DNA of 64,000 bases from Dromiciops gliroides (GCF_019393635.1 NC_057863.1:640451806-640515805), one strand, 5' to 3'. Positions 11,701-21,354 are shown, counted from the stretch's first letter. Translations and numbers: made by a program. Notes: a model not told the origin generated them from the sequence alone.

Positions 11701-13703
11701 GCATTTTAAGATGGTTGGAGGCTGGTTCCCATCTGGGGCAGAGGCTGAGGAAATGCCCCGTAGCTTTGTAGAGAACAATGCTTTCCTGTGGAAATGGGGG
11801 ACAGAACCCCCCCCAACCTGGGGTCATTGAGGCTGTAATCTAAACGACCATGTCTTCTGTCTCTGTGTGTTTGGTTACAGCTGTGCCAGGATGGGATTTC
11901 TCACTGTCCGTCCAGGGAACAGAACCCATAACGTGCTGTGTGGCATGGCTTCACCAACAGCGTCAGGTATTTTCCAGCCCTTACACACAAACACACACAC
12001 ACACACACACTCTTGCACACATCACGACTGCAGCCTTTGGTCACACTCATGGCTTGATCTGTGGCCCCCTGGAATCGAGCAATTCAGTCCAACTAACATA
12101 TATTAGGCACTTACTGTGTACTGGGCAATCGTGCTGGGCGCTGGGAGACTAAAGGAAATAAAATGGGCCCTGTCCTCAAGGATCTCACAATCTCCTGGGC
12201 AGGGAGAGGGAAAGATACACTTGTTTACAGAGAAGTAAATACAAAGTATGTATAAAGTTGTTTCAGAAAGGTGCCGACTACCTGAGGAAAGCATGGATAG
12301 CTTTCTATAGCTATGCATTGAAGGAAGCTGAGTATTCTAGTGGGGTGCAGGGTGAGATAGGCCAGCATTCTGGGTATGGGAGACCATCTGCACCAAAGGC
12401 ACTGAGACAGGAGGGGGAAAGTTAGCAAGCCAGATTGATTGGAATAGAGAGAACAGAGGGGAACCATATTGGGGAGGTTTTTTGTTTTGGGTTTTTTTGT
12501 TTGTTTGTTTTAAGTGAGGCAATTGGGGTTAAGTGACTTGCCCAGGGTCACACAGCTAGTAATTGTTAAGTGTCTGAGGCCAGATCTGAACTCAAGCCCT
12601 CCTGAATCCAGGGCCGGTGCTCCATCCACTGCCATCTAGCTGCCCCAGGGAGGGTTTTTAACGTCAGGCTGAGAGACGTTGGGTTTTATCCTAAGGCGAG
12701 AGGGAGGTGATTTTTTTTTTTAAATAGGTGAATGACATGTTCAGAACTGTCAACATTATTGGTGTAATACCTAGAAAGCCAGCCTCATGGACAAGGAGGT
12801 CTGGGTTCAAGTCCCGCCAATGATGCATACTGGCTTTGAGACCCTGGGCCAGTCATTTAAGCTCTCAGTGATCTAGGCAGTCAATTCTCTAAGACTCTGA
12901 GTTGTGGAGGTGTTGACCTGCATTGGTAAAGGGAGTTTCCTCACTTGGGAGTTCTTTAAATCAGTGAAGTCTCAGGTTGGGTCTCTATGCCTAATATGGG
13001 TTCAGGGGAGGGTTGGTCACCTTTGTGTGTCTGTCTGTTGCATATCCCCCCAGACTTAGAGAGTCTCACGAGCCCTGTCTCTGCAGGTGTCTTCAATTCC
13101 TGTAGCATCCCAGTGGTGGTCCTAACAGGCTTAGCCACACTTATCTTCGTGCTTGTCATTATCCAGCTGGTCCTCTACATTCAGTGGGTGAAAAAGGAAC
13201 CCTCCACCAAAGACAGAGGTCAGTCCTTCTGGGGATGGGGAGGGGGGTGTTGGCGGTGCCTCAACTGGCCCCCAAGCCACAGGGAAGGGACACTACCCTT
13301 CAGCCAAGCCCTTTGCCAATTTCCACCCCAAGTTGGGGCTGGGCTATGAGCCTTGGTTCTCTTAGGAACTCCTTGATGAACCCCAGAGGCCAGTGCCACC
13401 CCCATCATATTCCCAAACCCCAACAGCCTGGAATTTGGATGAGCCTTCCAGGCCTCTTCCTTCCACTGCAATCCTGGTCTGCCTGGTCTCTGGGAGTAAA
13501 AGTGCCTCCCCCCAGTTCATCCCTGGTCAGAGCAAGCCTCACCACAGTGACCCCAGAGCTCACCTTTCTTCCTCTCTCCAGAGCCCATCTTGCCCCTGGG
13601 GCCTGGGCCCCCTGATGATATCGGCAACTGCCCTTTTCCAGAAGAGGAGTGGGGAGAGAAGACAGCAGAGGACAAAGCCCACATGGGCCATCCGTGGGTA
13701 TAA
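2605..13703 (+). CDS. TNFRSF18: TNFRSF18 (GITR), TNF receptor superfamily member 18; six coding exons, 246 aa
   Basis: Type I membrane co-stimulatory receptor; in known mammals it binds TNFSF18 (GITRL) on T cells and signals through TRAFs to NF-kB. Exons: 2605-2785, 4846-4977, 10992-11079, 11881-11966, 13087-13218, 13582-13703. All junctions are GT-AG, and the total of 741 nt stays in frame to TAA. Residues 4-18 form a signal-peptide core. The ectodomain is cysteine-rich (CC at 54-55, then CxC, CxxC pairs), with sequons at N59 (made across the exon 1/2 splice) and N147 (NRTHN; human has NKTHN). Residues 170-194 are the membrane span. The tail ends FPEEEWGEKTAED...HPWV, matching the human GITR ending, and its PEEE is the acidic TRAF-binding type motif. 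Kozak context is good (A at -3, G at +4). Length is close to human (241 aa). TNFRSF4 is expected further left, outside the window. Confidence 0.93.
3220..3385 (+). mobile_element. L2 LINE 3' end in TNFRSF18 intron 1
   Basis: AGAATATAACCCCCTGGAAG ... TGGTGCCTGGCATGTCTGTA ... CTTAAAATATGCTTGTTGAA. Confidence 0.6.
3820..3935 (-). mobile_element. Decayed MIR-like SINE
   Basis: Diverged match: GAATGACTTGTTCAGGGGCA, then CACTGTGCCATCTGG. Confidence 0.45.
4180..4430 (+). mobile_element. L2 3' end joined to a MIR 3' fragment
   Basis: TATGTAAGCTTCTTGAGGAC matches the L2 terminus to about 4345. Then AAAGTGCTTTGCCAACCTTA matches the MIR 3' end. Confidence 0.55.
4560..4715 (+). mobile_element. MIR SINE ending shortly before TNFRSF18 exon 2
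   Basis: GACCTGGAGTCAAGAACTCT, GGGTTCAAATCTCACCTC, GCTGTGTGACTCTCAGCAAG, GCCTCAGTTGCTCCATCTC. Confidence 0.7.
4846..4977 (+). CDS. TNFRSF18: TNFRSF18 coding exon 2
   Basis: Acceptor TTTGTTTCCAG, donor CACG|GTGAGC, 132 nt, phase 1 at both ends. Encodes the cysteine-rich stretch RDCTCATPGEFCHDSDCKNC and the CSPGQ motif typical of TNFR repeats; human GITR has CPPGQ in the same place. Confidence 0.9.
5205..5480. mobile_element. Opposed L2 fragments
   Basis: 5205-5330 reads as reverse L2 terminus (GCGCCTGCTGTATACCAGCA, GCTAGGGACACAAAGACAAA). 5335-5480 reads as forward L2 body (CGCTTTACAATCTGGTTCCA). Confidence 0.5.
5495..5640 (+). mobile_element. MIR SINE
   Basis: GTGGTACAATAGAAAGGGCA, CTCTGGAGTCAGCTGGCCAG, GGTTCAAATCC, CTTGGGCAAGTAACTC, GAGGTCCCTTCTGGCTCTAA. 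Confidence 0.75.
5640..6230. mobile_element. L2 fragments (5640-5815 forward, 5865-6230 reverse)
   Basis: Forward: TCACCTCTTCTAGGAAGTTT. Reverse: TTAGTAAGCTCCTACTATGT, then AGGCATGAGGAACAGCCTTT and GCAAAGGTGCGG, the reverse of the L2 'cctttgcac...gcctggaatg' motif. Confidence 0.6.
6228..6345 (-). mobile_element. MIR fragment, reverse
   Basis: TGAGGAAAATGAGGCTCAGA, GACTTGCCAGGGTCACCCAC, GATTTGAACCCACGTCC. Confidence 0.65.
6475..7265. mobile_element. L2 fragments (6475-6595 forward, then reverse)
   Basis: Forward terminus: TCTTTGTATCGTCATCACAG. The reverse body includes AGAAGGCTGGTGAAGAACAG and GTTAAAGCCAGATTGTGGAG. Confidence 0.5.
7270..8395. repeat. AT-rich satellite with about 122-bp higher-order period, TNFRSF18 intron 2
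   Basis: Degenerate units of TCTATATCAATCT / TCTAATATT fill about 1 kb (the SINE at 7354-7491 excluded). Longer blocks beginning TCTCTTCTAATA... recur at 7921, 8043 and 8165, with a fourth start at about 8284, so the higher-order spacing is 119-122 bp. Confidence 0.85.
7354..7491 (-). mobile_element. CORE-SINE, reverse
   Basis: GTGGGGCAATGAGGGGTAAG through CGCCACCTAGCTGCCC. A 9-bp duplication ATATATTCT at 7345-7353 and 7495-7503. It landed in the AT satellite. Confidence 0.9.
8435..9440 (+). mobile_element. L2 LINE, long 3' segment
   Basis: GACCCGACCGCATCACTTCT, CACAATTTGGCTTCCACC, GGGCCTTTGCATTAACTGTG, GGAATGCATTC, AAATGGAAGCTCCTTGAGAG, in L2 order. An unrelated L2 terminus precedes it at 8470-8520. 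Confidence 0.75.
9605..10420 (-). mobile_element. L2 LINE, long 3' segment, reverse
   Basis: Starts AAGCATTTATTAAGCACCTA (L2 terminus reversed), then GGGGAACAGCCAGTGCAAAG, GGGCCTTAAATACTC, GCTACAGTAGTCCAGGCAAG. It ends at the CA/TA microsatellite. Confidence 0.8.
10440..10848. repeat. Long (CA/TA)n alternating microsatellite before TNFRSF18 exon 3
   Basis: About 410 bp of imperfect alternating purine-pyrimidine (ACACATAC, ATATAC, GTGCAT units). It ends about 145 bp upstream of exon 3. Several long open frames across it are composition artefacts. Confidence 0.95.
10992..11079 (+). CDS. TNFRSF18: TNFRSF18 coding exon 3
   Basis: Acceptor TGTCCCCAG, donor ACCAA|GTAAGT, 88 nt, phase 1 to 2. Encodes KFVFSFTCEDCGDGTYSDGT, aligned with human KFSFGFQCIDCASGTFS. 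It follows a 6-kb intron holding the AT satellite and the CA/TA microsatellite. Confidence 0.92.
11240..11345 (-). mobile_element. L2 terminus, reverse
   Basis: TAAGTGCCTACTATGTGCTA, GGTCCCTGCCTTCAAGAAGC, TCCCAGTCTAATGG. Confidence 0.75.
11881..11966 (+). CDS. TNFRSF18: TNFRSF18 coding exon 4
   Basis: Acceptor TTGGTTACAG, donor GTCAG|GTATTT, 86 nt, phase 2 to 1. Encodes CARMGFLTVRPGNRTHNVLC; the human equivalent is CTQFGFLTVFPGNKTHNAVC. Confidence 0.92.
11982..12010. repeat. (CA)n microsatellite just after TNFRSF18 exon 4
   Basis: About 14 CA repeats starting 16 bases downstream of the exon 4 donor. Confidence 0.95.
12075..12750 (-). mobile_element. L2 LINE, reverse, split by a SINE
   Basis: ATTAGGCACTTACTGTGTAC to about 12477, resuming at 12647 (TTTTATCCTAAGGCGAGAGG). 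Consistent with one L2 interrupted by the SINE at 12478-12646. Confidence 0.65.
12478..12646 (-). mobile_element. CORE-SINE, reverse
   Basis: T-rich tail, then AGTGAGGCAATTGGGGTTAA through CATCTAGCTGCCCC. Flanks share GGGAGG-GTTTTT, an imperfect duplication. Confidence 0.9.
12755..12955 (+). mobile_element. MIR3-like SINE
   Basis: GAGGTCTGGGTTCAAGTCCC, GAGACCCTGGGCCAGTCATT, TCTCTAAGACTCTGAGTTGT. Confidence 0.6.
13087..13218 (+). CDS. TNFRSF18: TNFRSF18 coding exon 5 (membrane span)
   Basis: Acceptor CTCTGCAG, donor ACAGAG|GTCAGT, 132 nt, phase 1 at both ends. Encodes the single hydrophobic segment (about residues 170-194) followed by a basic stop-transfer sequence (WVKKEP). Confidence 0.9.
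13582..13703 (+). CDS. TNFRSF18: TNFRSF18 coding exon 6 and stop
   Basis: Acceptor CTCTCTCCAG, then 120 nt in frame to TAA at 13701-13703. Encodes the short cytoplasmic tail with PEEE at 226-229 and the conserved ending HPWV (human DLWV). Confidence 0.92.
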
Positions 13704-14100
13704 AGGAGCTGCTCTGACTCTCAAGCCCAGGAGAGTCTGGAACTTTGAAGGAGACCCCTGCCCCCGGAAGCACAGGAGAGAGGGCAGCTTCCTGTCTCTC
13801 TGTCCCCTCTTTTCCCCTACAAGCTGGACAGGGTCAGCGTGCCAGACTAAGAACCCTCAGAATGTGAGATGGTTGGAAGACCTTGGACCAGTTGAGTGGA
13901 AACCAAAGGCAGCATCAAGGCCGGTGGAGGGTGGGGGGAGGGGACTGGTGTGGTGACACCCAAACTCAGACCCTGGCACTGAAGGAGAAGGAGGAGGAAG
14001 GGGAGAACCAGCCCTCTGGCACCTTAAACTGTGAATATATCAACTCCCCCAAGTGGATGTGGGGTAGGGCCCCAAGGGGCTGGCCCCCCCAGACATGATA
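13704..14100 (+). other. TNFRSF18: TNFRSF18 3' UTR (extent inferred)
   Basis: Repeat-free sequence directly after the stop. There is no canonical AATAAA within more than 1 kb. The variant AATATA at 14034-14039, followed by GT-rich sequence at about 14052-14068, is the best candidate cleavage signal. Confidence 0.4.
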
Positions 14101-14375
14101 TTTCTTCTCCCACCTCCAGACCTTTGCCTAGGCCAGGTCCCCATTCCTGGAATGTTCTTCCACCTTTTACAATCCCTTTTCTTGTTGTCCAAATGTTTAT
14201 GACCTCATGGAAGGGTAGTGGTTCTTGGCAAAGATACTGGAGTAATTTGCTATTTCCTTCTCCAGCAGGAGACAAACAGGGATAAATGACTTGCTCAGGG
14301 TCACACAGCTAGTTAGTGTCTGAGACCACATTTGAACCCAAGTCCTCCTGATTCCAGGGCCACCACCTAGTTTCC
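14100..14375 (-). mobile_element. Long-form CORE-SINE, reverse, beside a short L2 remnant
   Basis: 14180-14372 reads as the reversed long form: CTTGGCAAAGATACTGGAGT, TTGCTATTTCCTTCTCCAGC, GGTCACACAGCTAGTTAGTG. A forward L2 scrap (CATTCCTGGAATGTTCTTCC) precedes it. Confidence 0.7.
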
Positions 14376-14524
14376 TTCAAAGCACAGAGGACTGGACTGT
14401 GGGAGAGGGGGAGGAGAAGGTTGAGAGACAATGATCCTTGATCTTTTTGTTGGCCTTAGTGTGTGGGTGGATCAATTTCCACCTGCCTGAGGAACAATTG
14501 AAACTGGAATATCATTTGTGACCC

Positions 14525-14760
14525 TGTGACTAGACAGCTAAATGGGATAGTCTGGAAGTCTTGAGTTCAAATCCTGCCTCTGACACTTGTCGTGTGACCC
14601 TGGGCAAGTCATTTGACCATTCTCAGACTTGGTTCTCCCTTCTGTAAAATGCAGATCATGGCACCTACCTCGTGGGATTATTGTGAAGATTAAGTGAGAT
14701 CACATGTATTCAAAGATGTTGCAAACCGTGAATAACTACTATTATGCATAAATGATTATT
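14525..14760 (+). mobile_element. MIR/THER1 SINE
   Basis: GAGTTCAAATCCTGCCTCTG, GTGACCCTGGGCAAGTCATT, TTCTGTAAAATGCAGATCAT, GTGGGATTATTGTGAAGATT. Confidence 0.8.
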
Positions 14761-15280
14761 ATCCTTAGGTGTCTGGTGGCAGGTTCCATCAGTGACTTAG
14801 TGGGGATGTTCAGTTTGTCAGTTTCAGCAGCAAAGGCTTCCCTTCCAGTGAGGGAATCCCTCCCCTCCCCCAGGGCTGCTCCACCTGTGCCCAGAGTGCT
14901 CCCAGGCTGCTCCCTTCTTTGTCAAGGGCAAATTTCTCTTCTCTCCTCAGGGACCCTGGCCTAGCAGTCTTCTCCTTCTGGCTCCTTTTTCTTTGCTTCA
15001 AATATCAATCATTAATTCGCAGAGCACTGGAAGATTTCTACTTTCTCTTCTTGCCCTCTTACCTCCTTGCGGATGGTATTGGCTTTCTGCTACCCCCCTT
15101 CCACCCCTTTCCTCCATTGATCCCAATTTCCTCAATGTAGGGAGCTCCCAGGTGATGAAACTCCCTCCACCAAGGTCGGTTGTCACCTCTGCAATTTACA
15201 CAACCGAATCAGGTTATACATTGGAGATTTGTCAGGGTAAGAGTTGAACCCTAATCTTCTTGGCTCCAAGGCTAGATCAT
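14761..15280. other. Intergenic sequence without recognisable feature
   Basis: No exon with plausible splice sites and no clear repeat was seen. Confidence 0.4.
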
Positions 15281-15284
15281 TGTC

Positions 15285-15440
15285 CCTTTGTCACCCTGCC
15301 TCTTTGGCCAAGTTTACCACATCTTATGGGTAAGGAGCCTGAGTTTCAGCAAGGAAAGGGAAGGTACCTAGTGAGTGTCCAAAGCGGCATTTGAACACAG
15401 ATCCTGCCTGACTTAAAGACCTGCACTCTTCCCACTACCA
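15285..15440 (-). mobile_element. Decayed MIR, reverse
   Basis: GGGTAAGGAGCCTGAGTTTC, CATTTGAACACAGATCC, CTGCACTCTTCCCACTACCA. Confidence 0.5.
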
Positions 15441-15764
15441 TGATCTCGCTATGATCTCTTTCCATTGTGCTTTGTTCTGCCTAGAGTCCTTTTCTTCTTT
15501 CAGACCCTCAGTGTGCAGGTGATGAGTCCTCCATGGAACCTTCCCTGTCAAAAATCAGCCAGACTTGACCTAAGTCTCTGAGCCCCCAGGGAGCTGACAG
15601 TTAACTGTTGTTTCTGCCTCCCTAACCTCCCTCTCTCAGAAGTCTCCCTTCCTCCACCCACAGGGACATGACTCCGGTTCAGATCCCCACTACCCTTCAC
15701 TGGGACTACCGCAATGGCCCATGCGAAAAATGACTGTCTTTCTTGCTTTGAGTCTCAAAGAAAG

Positions 15765-16080
15765 TGGTTTGGGAGAGTGGAAAGGGTGCTGACTCTGGAG
15801 CCAAAGTCTTGGGTTTGAATCCTGACTCTTCTATTTACAACCTGGGTGACCTTGGGTAAGTCACTTCTCTAGCCCTCAGTTTCCTACTTATAAAATGGGC
15901 CAGATGATGCAAGAGGAAGAATGCTGGGTTTGGAGTCAAAGCACCTGGGTTGCAACCCCACCTCTGCTTCTTACTATCCATGTAACTATGAACAAGTTAC
16001 TTGACCTTTCTGGGCCTCAGTTTCCCCATCTCTAAAATGAGAGAGTTGGATGAGGTGGCTTCCAGCTCTAAATGTAGGGC
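15765..16080 (+). mobile_element. Two adjacent MIR SINEs
   Basis: 15765-15905: TCTTGGGTTTGAATCCTGAC, GACCTTGGGTAAGTCACTTC. 15906-16075: GGAGTCAAAGCACCTGGGTT, GGGCCTCAGTTTCCCCATCT. Confidence 0.75.
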
Positions 16081-16160
16081 CTTGATGGTGCTACTCACTG
16101 TCCTGGTCAGTAAACGCTAGTGGTTTCCTATTGTTACTAGTAACAATCTTTTTGACTTTT

Positions 16161-16335
16161 TTTGTATTGTTTTGTTTTGTTTTGGGGTTTTTTTTTTTGG
16201 CAGGACAATGAGGGTTAAGTGACTTGCCCAGGATCACACAGCTAGTAAGGGTCAAGTGTCTGAGGCCGAATTTGAACTCAGGTCCTCCTGAATCCAGGGC
16301 CGGTGCTTTATCCACTGAGCCAACCTAGCTGCCCC
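16161..16335 (-). mobile_element. CORE-SINE, reverse, perfect TSD
   Basis: T-rich tail, then GGACAATGAGGGTTAAGTGA through AACCTAGCTGCCCC. A 15-bp duplication ATCTTTTTGACTTTT at 16146-16160 and 16336-16350. Confidence 0.95.
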
Positions 16336-16359
16336 ATCTTTTTGACTTTTGAAGGCCAC

Positions 16360-16775
16360 ACAACATGGCCCTAAACTACCTTCTTATACATTCCCTTCCT
16401 CACACTTTATGGGCATGCCAAAGTGGCCTTCCTAATCTTCCTCATCTCCCTTCTCCAGGAGTTTGCACTGACTGTCCCCCTTGCCTGGAGTGCACTCCCT
16501 CCTCCCCCTCTTTGCCTCTTCCAACCCCTTGTCCCTTTCAAAACTCTACTCAAGCACCACCTTGCACATGAATCCCTTCCTGATCTCCTCAGTTCCTAGT
16601 GGTCCCCACCCAAATGACTTTGCATTTATTGTGTTTATACTTCTAGGTGTACTTGTGTCTCAGATAAAATAGGACTTCCCTGAGGTCTGAGGTGAATTTG
16701 TTTTTTGTACCCGTATCCCTAGCTCTAAGCCTGGTGTAAATAATTAGTGCTTGTTGTCTGATTGATAAACTTCTC
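16360..16775 (+). mobile_element. L2 LINE 3' segment
   Basis: CTTGCCTGGAGTGCACTCCC, ATGAATCCCTTCCTGATCTC, GTATCCCTAGCTCTAAGCCT. Confidence 0.7.
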
Positions 16776-16779
16776 TTCA

Positions 16780-16955
16780 ACACTTGCCATATTCTCTGCT
16801 TTACCGTGTGATAAAGTAAAATTGTGGCTTTGCCACTGTGTGTGTTCTTGAGCACTTGTTTCTCCTCCCTGGGCCTCAGTTTCCCCTTCTGTAGAATTAA
16901 GGAATTGAACCAAGATGCTGGCCTCTGAGGTCCCTTCTGACCGTAGGTTCTCTGG
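16780..16955 (+). mobile_element. Decayed MIR 3' part
   Basis: CTGGGCCTCAGTTTCCCCTT, GAGGTCCCTTCTGACCG. Confidence 0.55.
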
Positions 16956-16989
16956 CCCTGGCCTTGTGGGGTTTGTAGAACCTTAGTCC

Positions 16990-18400
16990 AGGCTCTCTTT
17001 TCTCTCTCTAGCCCATCGAGTGGGAGGGAAATACAGAGTCCCAGAGTTCCCATCCCTTGGAGCCCAGAACCCAAGTCCTGCCTTGAAGTCCCTCCATTTC
17101 AGGCTCTGTGTTTGCACTTGCGGGACAGCTCTCCATGACACTTTCTTGTAGAACTTGAGCCAAAGCTTGGGGGAATGAATGATGTCACTTGGGAGGGGTG
17201 GAATGGGTGTGGGCAGCAAGAGTGGGTGGTGGCAGCAAGCAGGGATTTGTCTGAAGCCTGCAGGGATTTGTTATCGGGTCCCCATTGGTGCCTTGGTAGA
17301 CAAGGAAGGAGGGAAAAGGTGGAGGGTGGGGGGAGGGACTGCTCTGAAGGAAAGTGCCCCCCCCCCCTATTGCAGGCGAGATCATTTCTGCCTTGAGGGA
17401 ACTCTGAGGAGTGGATATGACCTCTGCCCCCTTGGACCTCCTCCTAGTTAGAGGTCCCACAAGGATCTGCTAATCTGGACAGGGAGCCCCTTGGTCTGAG
17501 GGGGTGATACACTGGCTAGTGATGGGGCATAGGGAGCTCCCTGTAATGACGAAGGATCTCCTTGTGGGAGTGGTGAGGGCAGTCTATGATGGTCGGGAGG
17601 TCATCCCTGTGAGGGGGGACCTCCTTTGGTAGGGGCTTTCCTTCCCTGCCGTAGGCCTGGCCTCACCTGGAACACCCCAGCACAGGCAGGGTGTTGCCCT
17701 GGGTGTGGCCACTGTGGCTGAAGTTTGGGGCTGATGATAGGGATCCAGGGTGGTACCCGGGGACTTTTTAAATACCAGTGAGGATTTCTCCTAAATCTTA
17801 CCTAGACACCAGACTGGGTTTTGAGTCTCCCAGCCCCTGAGATGTGGTGGTGGGAGGGGGTGGCCACAGGAGGGGAGGGCAATGGAGGGGAAAGGAGGTG
17901 AGCGGAAGCAGCTTGTGGTTTTTCTCGAAGTGCTGACGCCAGGAGTAAGGCCCTGGGGCCCCCCCTTCCCTTCCCCAGCCGACCTGTGGTCAGGGCCAGC
18001 CTCCTGATGAGACACCTGGGAATTTTGCTGTTAACCCATATAGAGTGTGGGTGTGTCAAAGTTTCCAGGAAGTTTGGTGGTCTTTTGGGGGCAGGAAAGC
18101 TGGGGACCCTCACCGCCCACTCTTGGAACTCACAGAGAACCCTTGGCTGGGCAAACAGCTCAGTTCAGGAAACTCCCCTTTCCTGCCTTGCCATTGGGAT
18201 GAAGTGGTGAGGGTAGGGAGGCTGGGAGGCCAGGTTGGATGGGTGTCTGCATTCACCATCACCCCAAATGTGAAAAATAAATGTTTACTAACTTAAATAC
18301 AGAGAAACTGACAGGAGACCAAGTCAGCATAGGTGAATGGAAACTCTTAGGGGGGACTGCTTTAATGGGGACTGCTTTAATGAGTAGCTAAGATTGGCTT
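16990..18400. other. Repeat-poor intergenic block
   Basis: About 1.4 kb of largely unique, G-rich sequence with C/G runs (17357-17366). There is a plus-strand AATAAA at about 18275-18280, but no exon chain leads to it. I see no gene here. Confidence 0.4.
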
Positions 18401-18793
18401 AATGATATTCACCCCATTAACAAGGATTTAGTAAAGCACCTAATGTGTACCAGGCATTATGCTAGGAGGTGGAGAGACAAAACCAAAAATGAAAAACAGT
18501 CCCTGTCAAGGGAGACAACATGCAGAATATTTACAAATAAACACTTAAGAAAAAAAAATACTTAAGGATTGGAAGGGGGAGAGATCAGGAGAGGTCCCAT
18601 AGACAAGTCACCCTTGAAATGAGTTCTGAAGAGCCAGAGGGGTCCAGAGAGGCAGAGGTGAGGAGGGGCTGCACTCTGGGAGTGGGAGCAGCTTGCACAA
18701 AGGCTGCATATGAGGAACAGGAGAAAAGCCAATTTGACTCGACTGCAGATTTGGAGGAGTGTAACAGAATAAGGGTCAAAAAGGGTAAGTTGA

Positions 18794-18939
18794 GGGGGCA
18801 GCTAGGTGGTACAGTGGATGAAGCACCGTCCCTGGATTCAGAAGGACTTGAGTTCAAATCTGACATCAGACACTTGACACTTACTAGCTATGTGACCCTG
18901 GGCAAGTCACTTAACCCTCATTGCTCCGCAAAAAAAAAA
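18794..18939 (+). mobile_element. CORE-SINE
   Basis: GGGGCAGCTAGGTGGTACAG through TTGCTCCGC and ten A residues. Confidence 0.93.
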
Positions 18940-19361
18940 GAGCAGGTTGGAAGGCTCTTAAATTCTAAACTTGGTATTTGATCCTAAAGGCAATAGGGAG
19001 CCACAGGAATTTTTTGAGTTGGGTAGTGACATGATCTGACCTACATTTTATGAAAATCACTTTGGCAATTGTGTGGAGGATGCTTTGCAAAGGGGAGAGA
19101 CACTGGCTAGGGAGATCAATGGAAAGGCTAGTATAATAGTCCTGGTATGAGCTGATGAGGGTCTGAAATAGGGTGGTGACTTTGGGAATGGATAGAAGGG
19201 GATTACAAGAGACAAAGAGAGGGAGAAACAGGTCTGGTGGCTGGTTGGAAATGGGAAGTGAGTGAGGATGATTCTGAGGTTGTGGTTGAGTAGGGGGAGG
19301 GCAGTGCCATTGACAGACATAGGGAAGTTTGGAAGAGAGGTGGGTTTTGAGAGAAAGATGG

Positions 19362-19496
19362 GGGGCAGGGGGCGGCAATCAGGGTGGAGTGACTTTCCCA
19401 GGGTCACACAACTGGTAAGTGTCTGAGGCCAGATTTGAACTCAGGTCCTCTTGACTCCAGCGCTGGTGCTCTTTCTACTCCACCACCCAGCTGCCC
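19362..19496 (-). mobile_element. CORE-SINE, reverse
   Basis: GGCGGCAATCAGGGTGGAGT through CACCACCCAGCTGCCCC; fairly diverged. Confidence 0.88.
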
Positions 19497-19989
19497 CTTC
19501 CTTTTGTTGGATATGTTGAGTTTGAGGTGTCTTCAGGACATACAGCTAGATACATCTAATAAACAGTTGGAAATGTGGGACTGAAACTCAGGGGAGAGAT
19601 TAGGACTGGATATGGAAAGCTGAGAATCATCTGCATAGAGAGGATCGTTGAATCTATGGAAACTTGTAAAATCATTGAGCAAAATAATATAATGGGAGAA
19701 GAGAGCCCAGAAAAAAAAGCCTTGGGGGACATCCAGGGTTATCTAGAAGTCATGAGAAATATGATGAGCTCCTAACAGGGAATGAGAAGATAGGAGGAAA
19801 ACCAGCCAAGAGCAGGTGGAGAGATTGTTCAGTGTCAGAGGCTACAAAAAGATCAGGAAGAATTGAGGACTTAGAAAAGGATGTTGGATTTGGCAATTAA
19901 AAGATCAGTGGTAACTTTGGAGAAAGCAATTTTACTTTAGAGAACAGGCTGGAAGTTAGATTGTTAAGGGCTTAAGAAGAGAATGAGAG

Positions 19990-20151
19990 GGGGGCAGTTA
20001 GGTGGCAGCTAGGTGGTGCAGTGGATAAAGCACCAGCCCTGGATTCAGGAGGACCTGAGTTCAAGTCCAGCCTCAGTCCCTTGACACTTATTAGCTGTGT
20101 GACCCTGGGCAAGTCACTTAACCCTCATTGCCCCACCAAAGGGGGAAAAAA
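19990..20151 (+). mobile_element. CORE-SINE with duplicated 5' end
   Basis: The first bases occur twice (GGCAGTTAGGT, GGCAGCTAGGT). Duplication AAGAAGAGARTGAGAGG at 19974-19990 and 20152-20168 with one mismatch. Confidence 0.92.
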
Positions 20152-20794
20152 AAGAAGAGAGTGAGAGGAGAGGAAGGAGGAGGCAATGAGAGTAGATAGC
20201 TTTTTTCTAGGAGTTTGGTGAGGAGAGGAGAGAGATATTAAACAACAATTTGAGGGGATGGTACAATCCAAGTAAGGGTTTTCTTTTTTTTTTCTCAAAT
20301 ATTAAATTTTTTTTCATTAAATATTTCTCAATTACACTTTTTAAAAATTTAAACATTCTTTAAAATAAATTTTGAGTTCCAAATTCTCTCCCTCCATTTT
20401 GCCCTTCCTCACCCCTTGAGAAGCCAAGAAATATGATATTGATTATACTTGTAAAACATATTTCCATATGTTGCAAAAAAAACCCCAAAACAAAAAAAAA
20501 TCCAAGAAAAATAAAGAAAGGAAAAAAGGAAGCTTCAGTCTGTGCTCAGAGTTCATCAGTTCTCTCTTTGGATATGGATAGCATTTTTTCTTCATGAATC
20601 CTTTGGAAATGTCATGGATCATTGTGTTGACCAGAGTAGTTAAGTCTTTCATAGTTGATCATCATTTACAGTATTACTGTTGTTATGTACAATAATCTGG
20701 TTCTTCTCACTTCACTTTGGATCAGTTCATATAAGATGTATAAGGTGATTAAACATCCTAGGGTTTTTTCTTTTAAAAAATTGATTAACTTATT

Positions 20795-20932
20795 AATTGA
20801 GGCAATTGGGGTTAAGTGACTTGTCCAGGGTCACACAGCTAGTACGTGTTAAGTGTCTGAGGTCAAATTTGAACTCAGGTCCTTCTGAATCCAGGGCCGG
20901 TGCTTTATCCACTGCGCCACCTAGCTGCCCCA
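20795..20932 (-). mobile_element. CORE-SINE in L1
   Basis: An 11-bp perfect duplication ATTAACTTATT at 20784-20794 and 20933-20943. Confidence 0.95.
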
Positions 20933-21354
20933 ATTAACTTATTTTTAACATTTTTTTTTTTTTTTTAGTTCCAAATTCTCTCCTTCCCTCCTGCCTTTCC
21001 TTGACTCACTGGGAAGACAAGCAATATGATATCAATTATACATGTAAAATCATGCAAAACATATTTCCATATTAACCATGCCCCCAAAAAGCAAAAAGAA
21101 AGCGAGAAAATTATATTTCAATTTACACTAAGTCTTTAAGTTCTCTCTCTGGAGGTGGGTAGCATTTTCCATTTTGAATCCTTTGGAATTGTCTTGGAGT
21201 AGCTAAATCTTTTACAGTTGATCATTGTTACAATATTGCTGTTAGTACCTACAATGTTCTCCTAGTTCTGCTCACTTCATTTTGCATCAATTCATATTAA
21301 ATTTTTGCAGGTATTTCTGCAACCATCTTGCTCATCATTTCTCTTCTCTTCTCT

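Noticed and set aside
13393..13956. 187-aa plus-strand frame over TNFRSF18 exon 6
   Set aside because: Wrong frame relative to the spliced message; it is a shadow of exon 6 and the 3' UTR.
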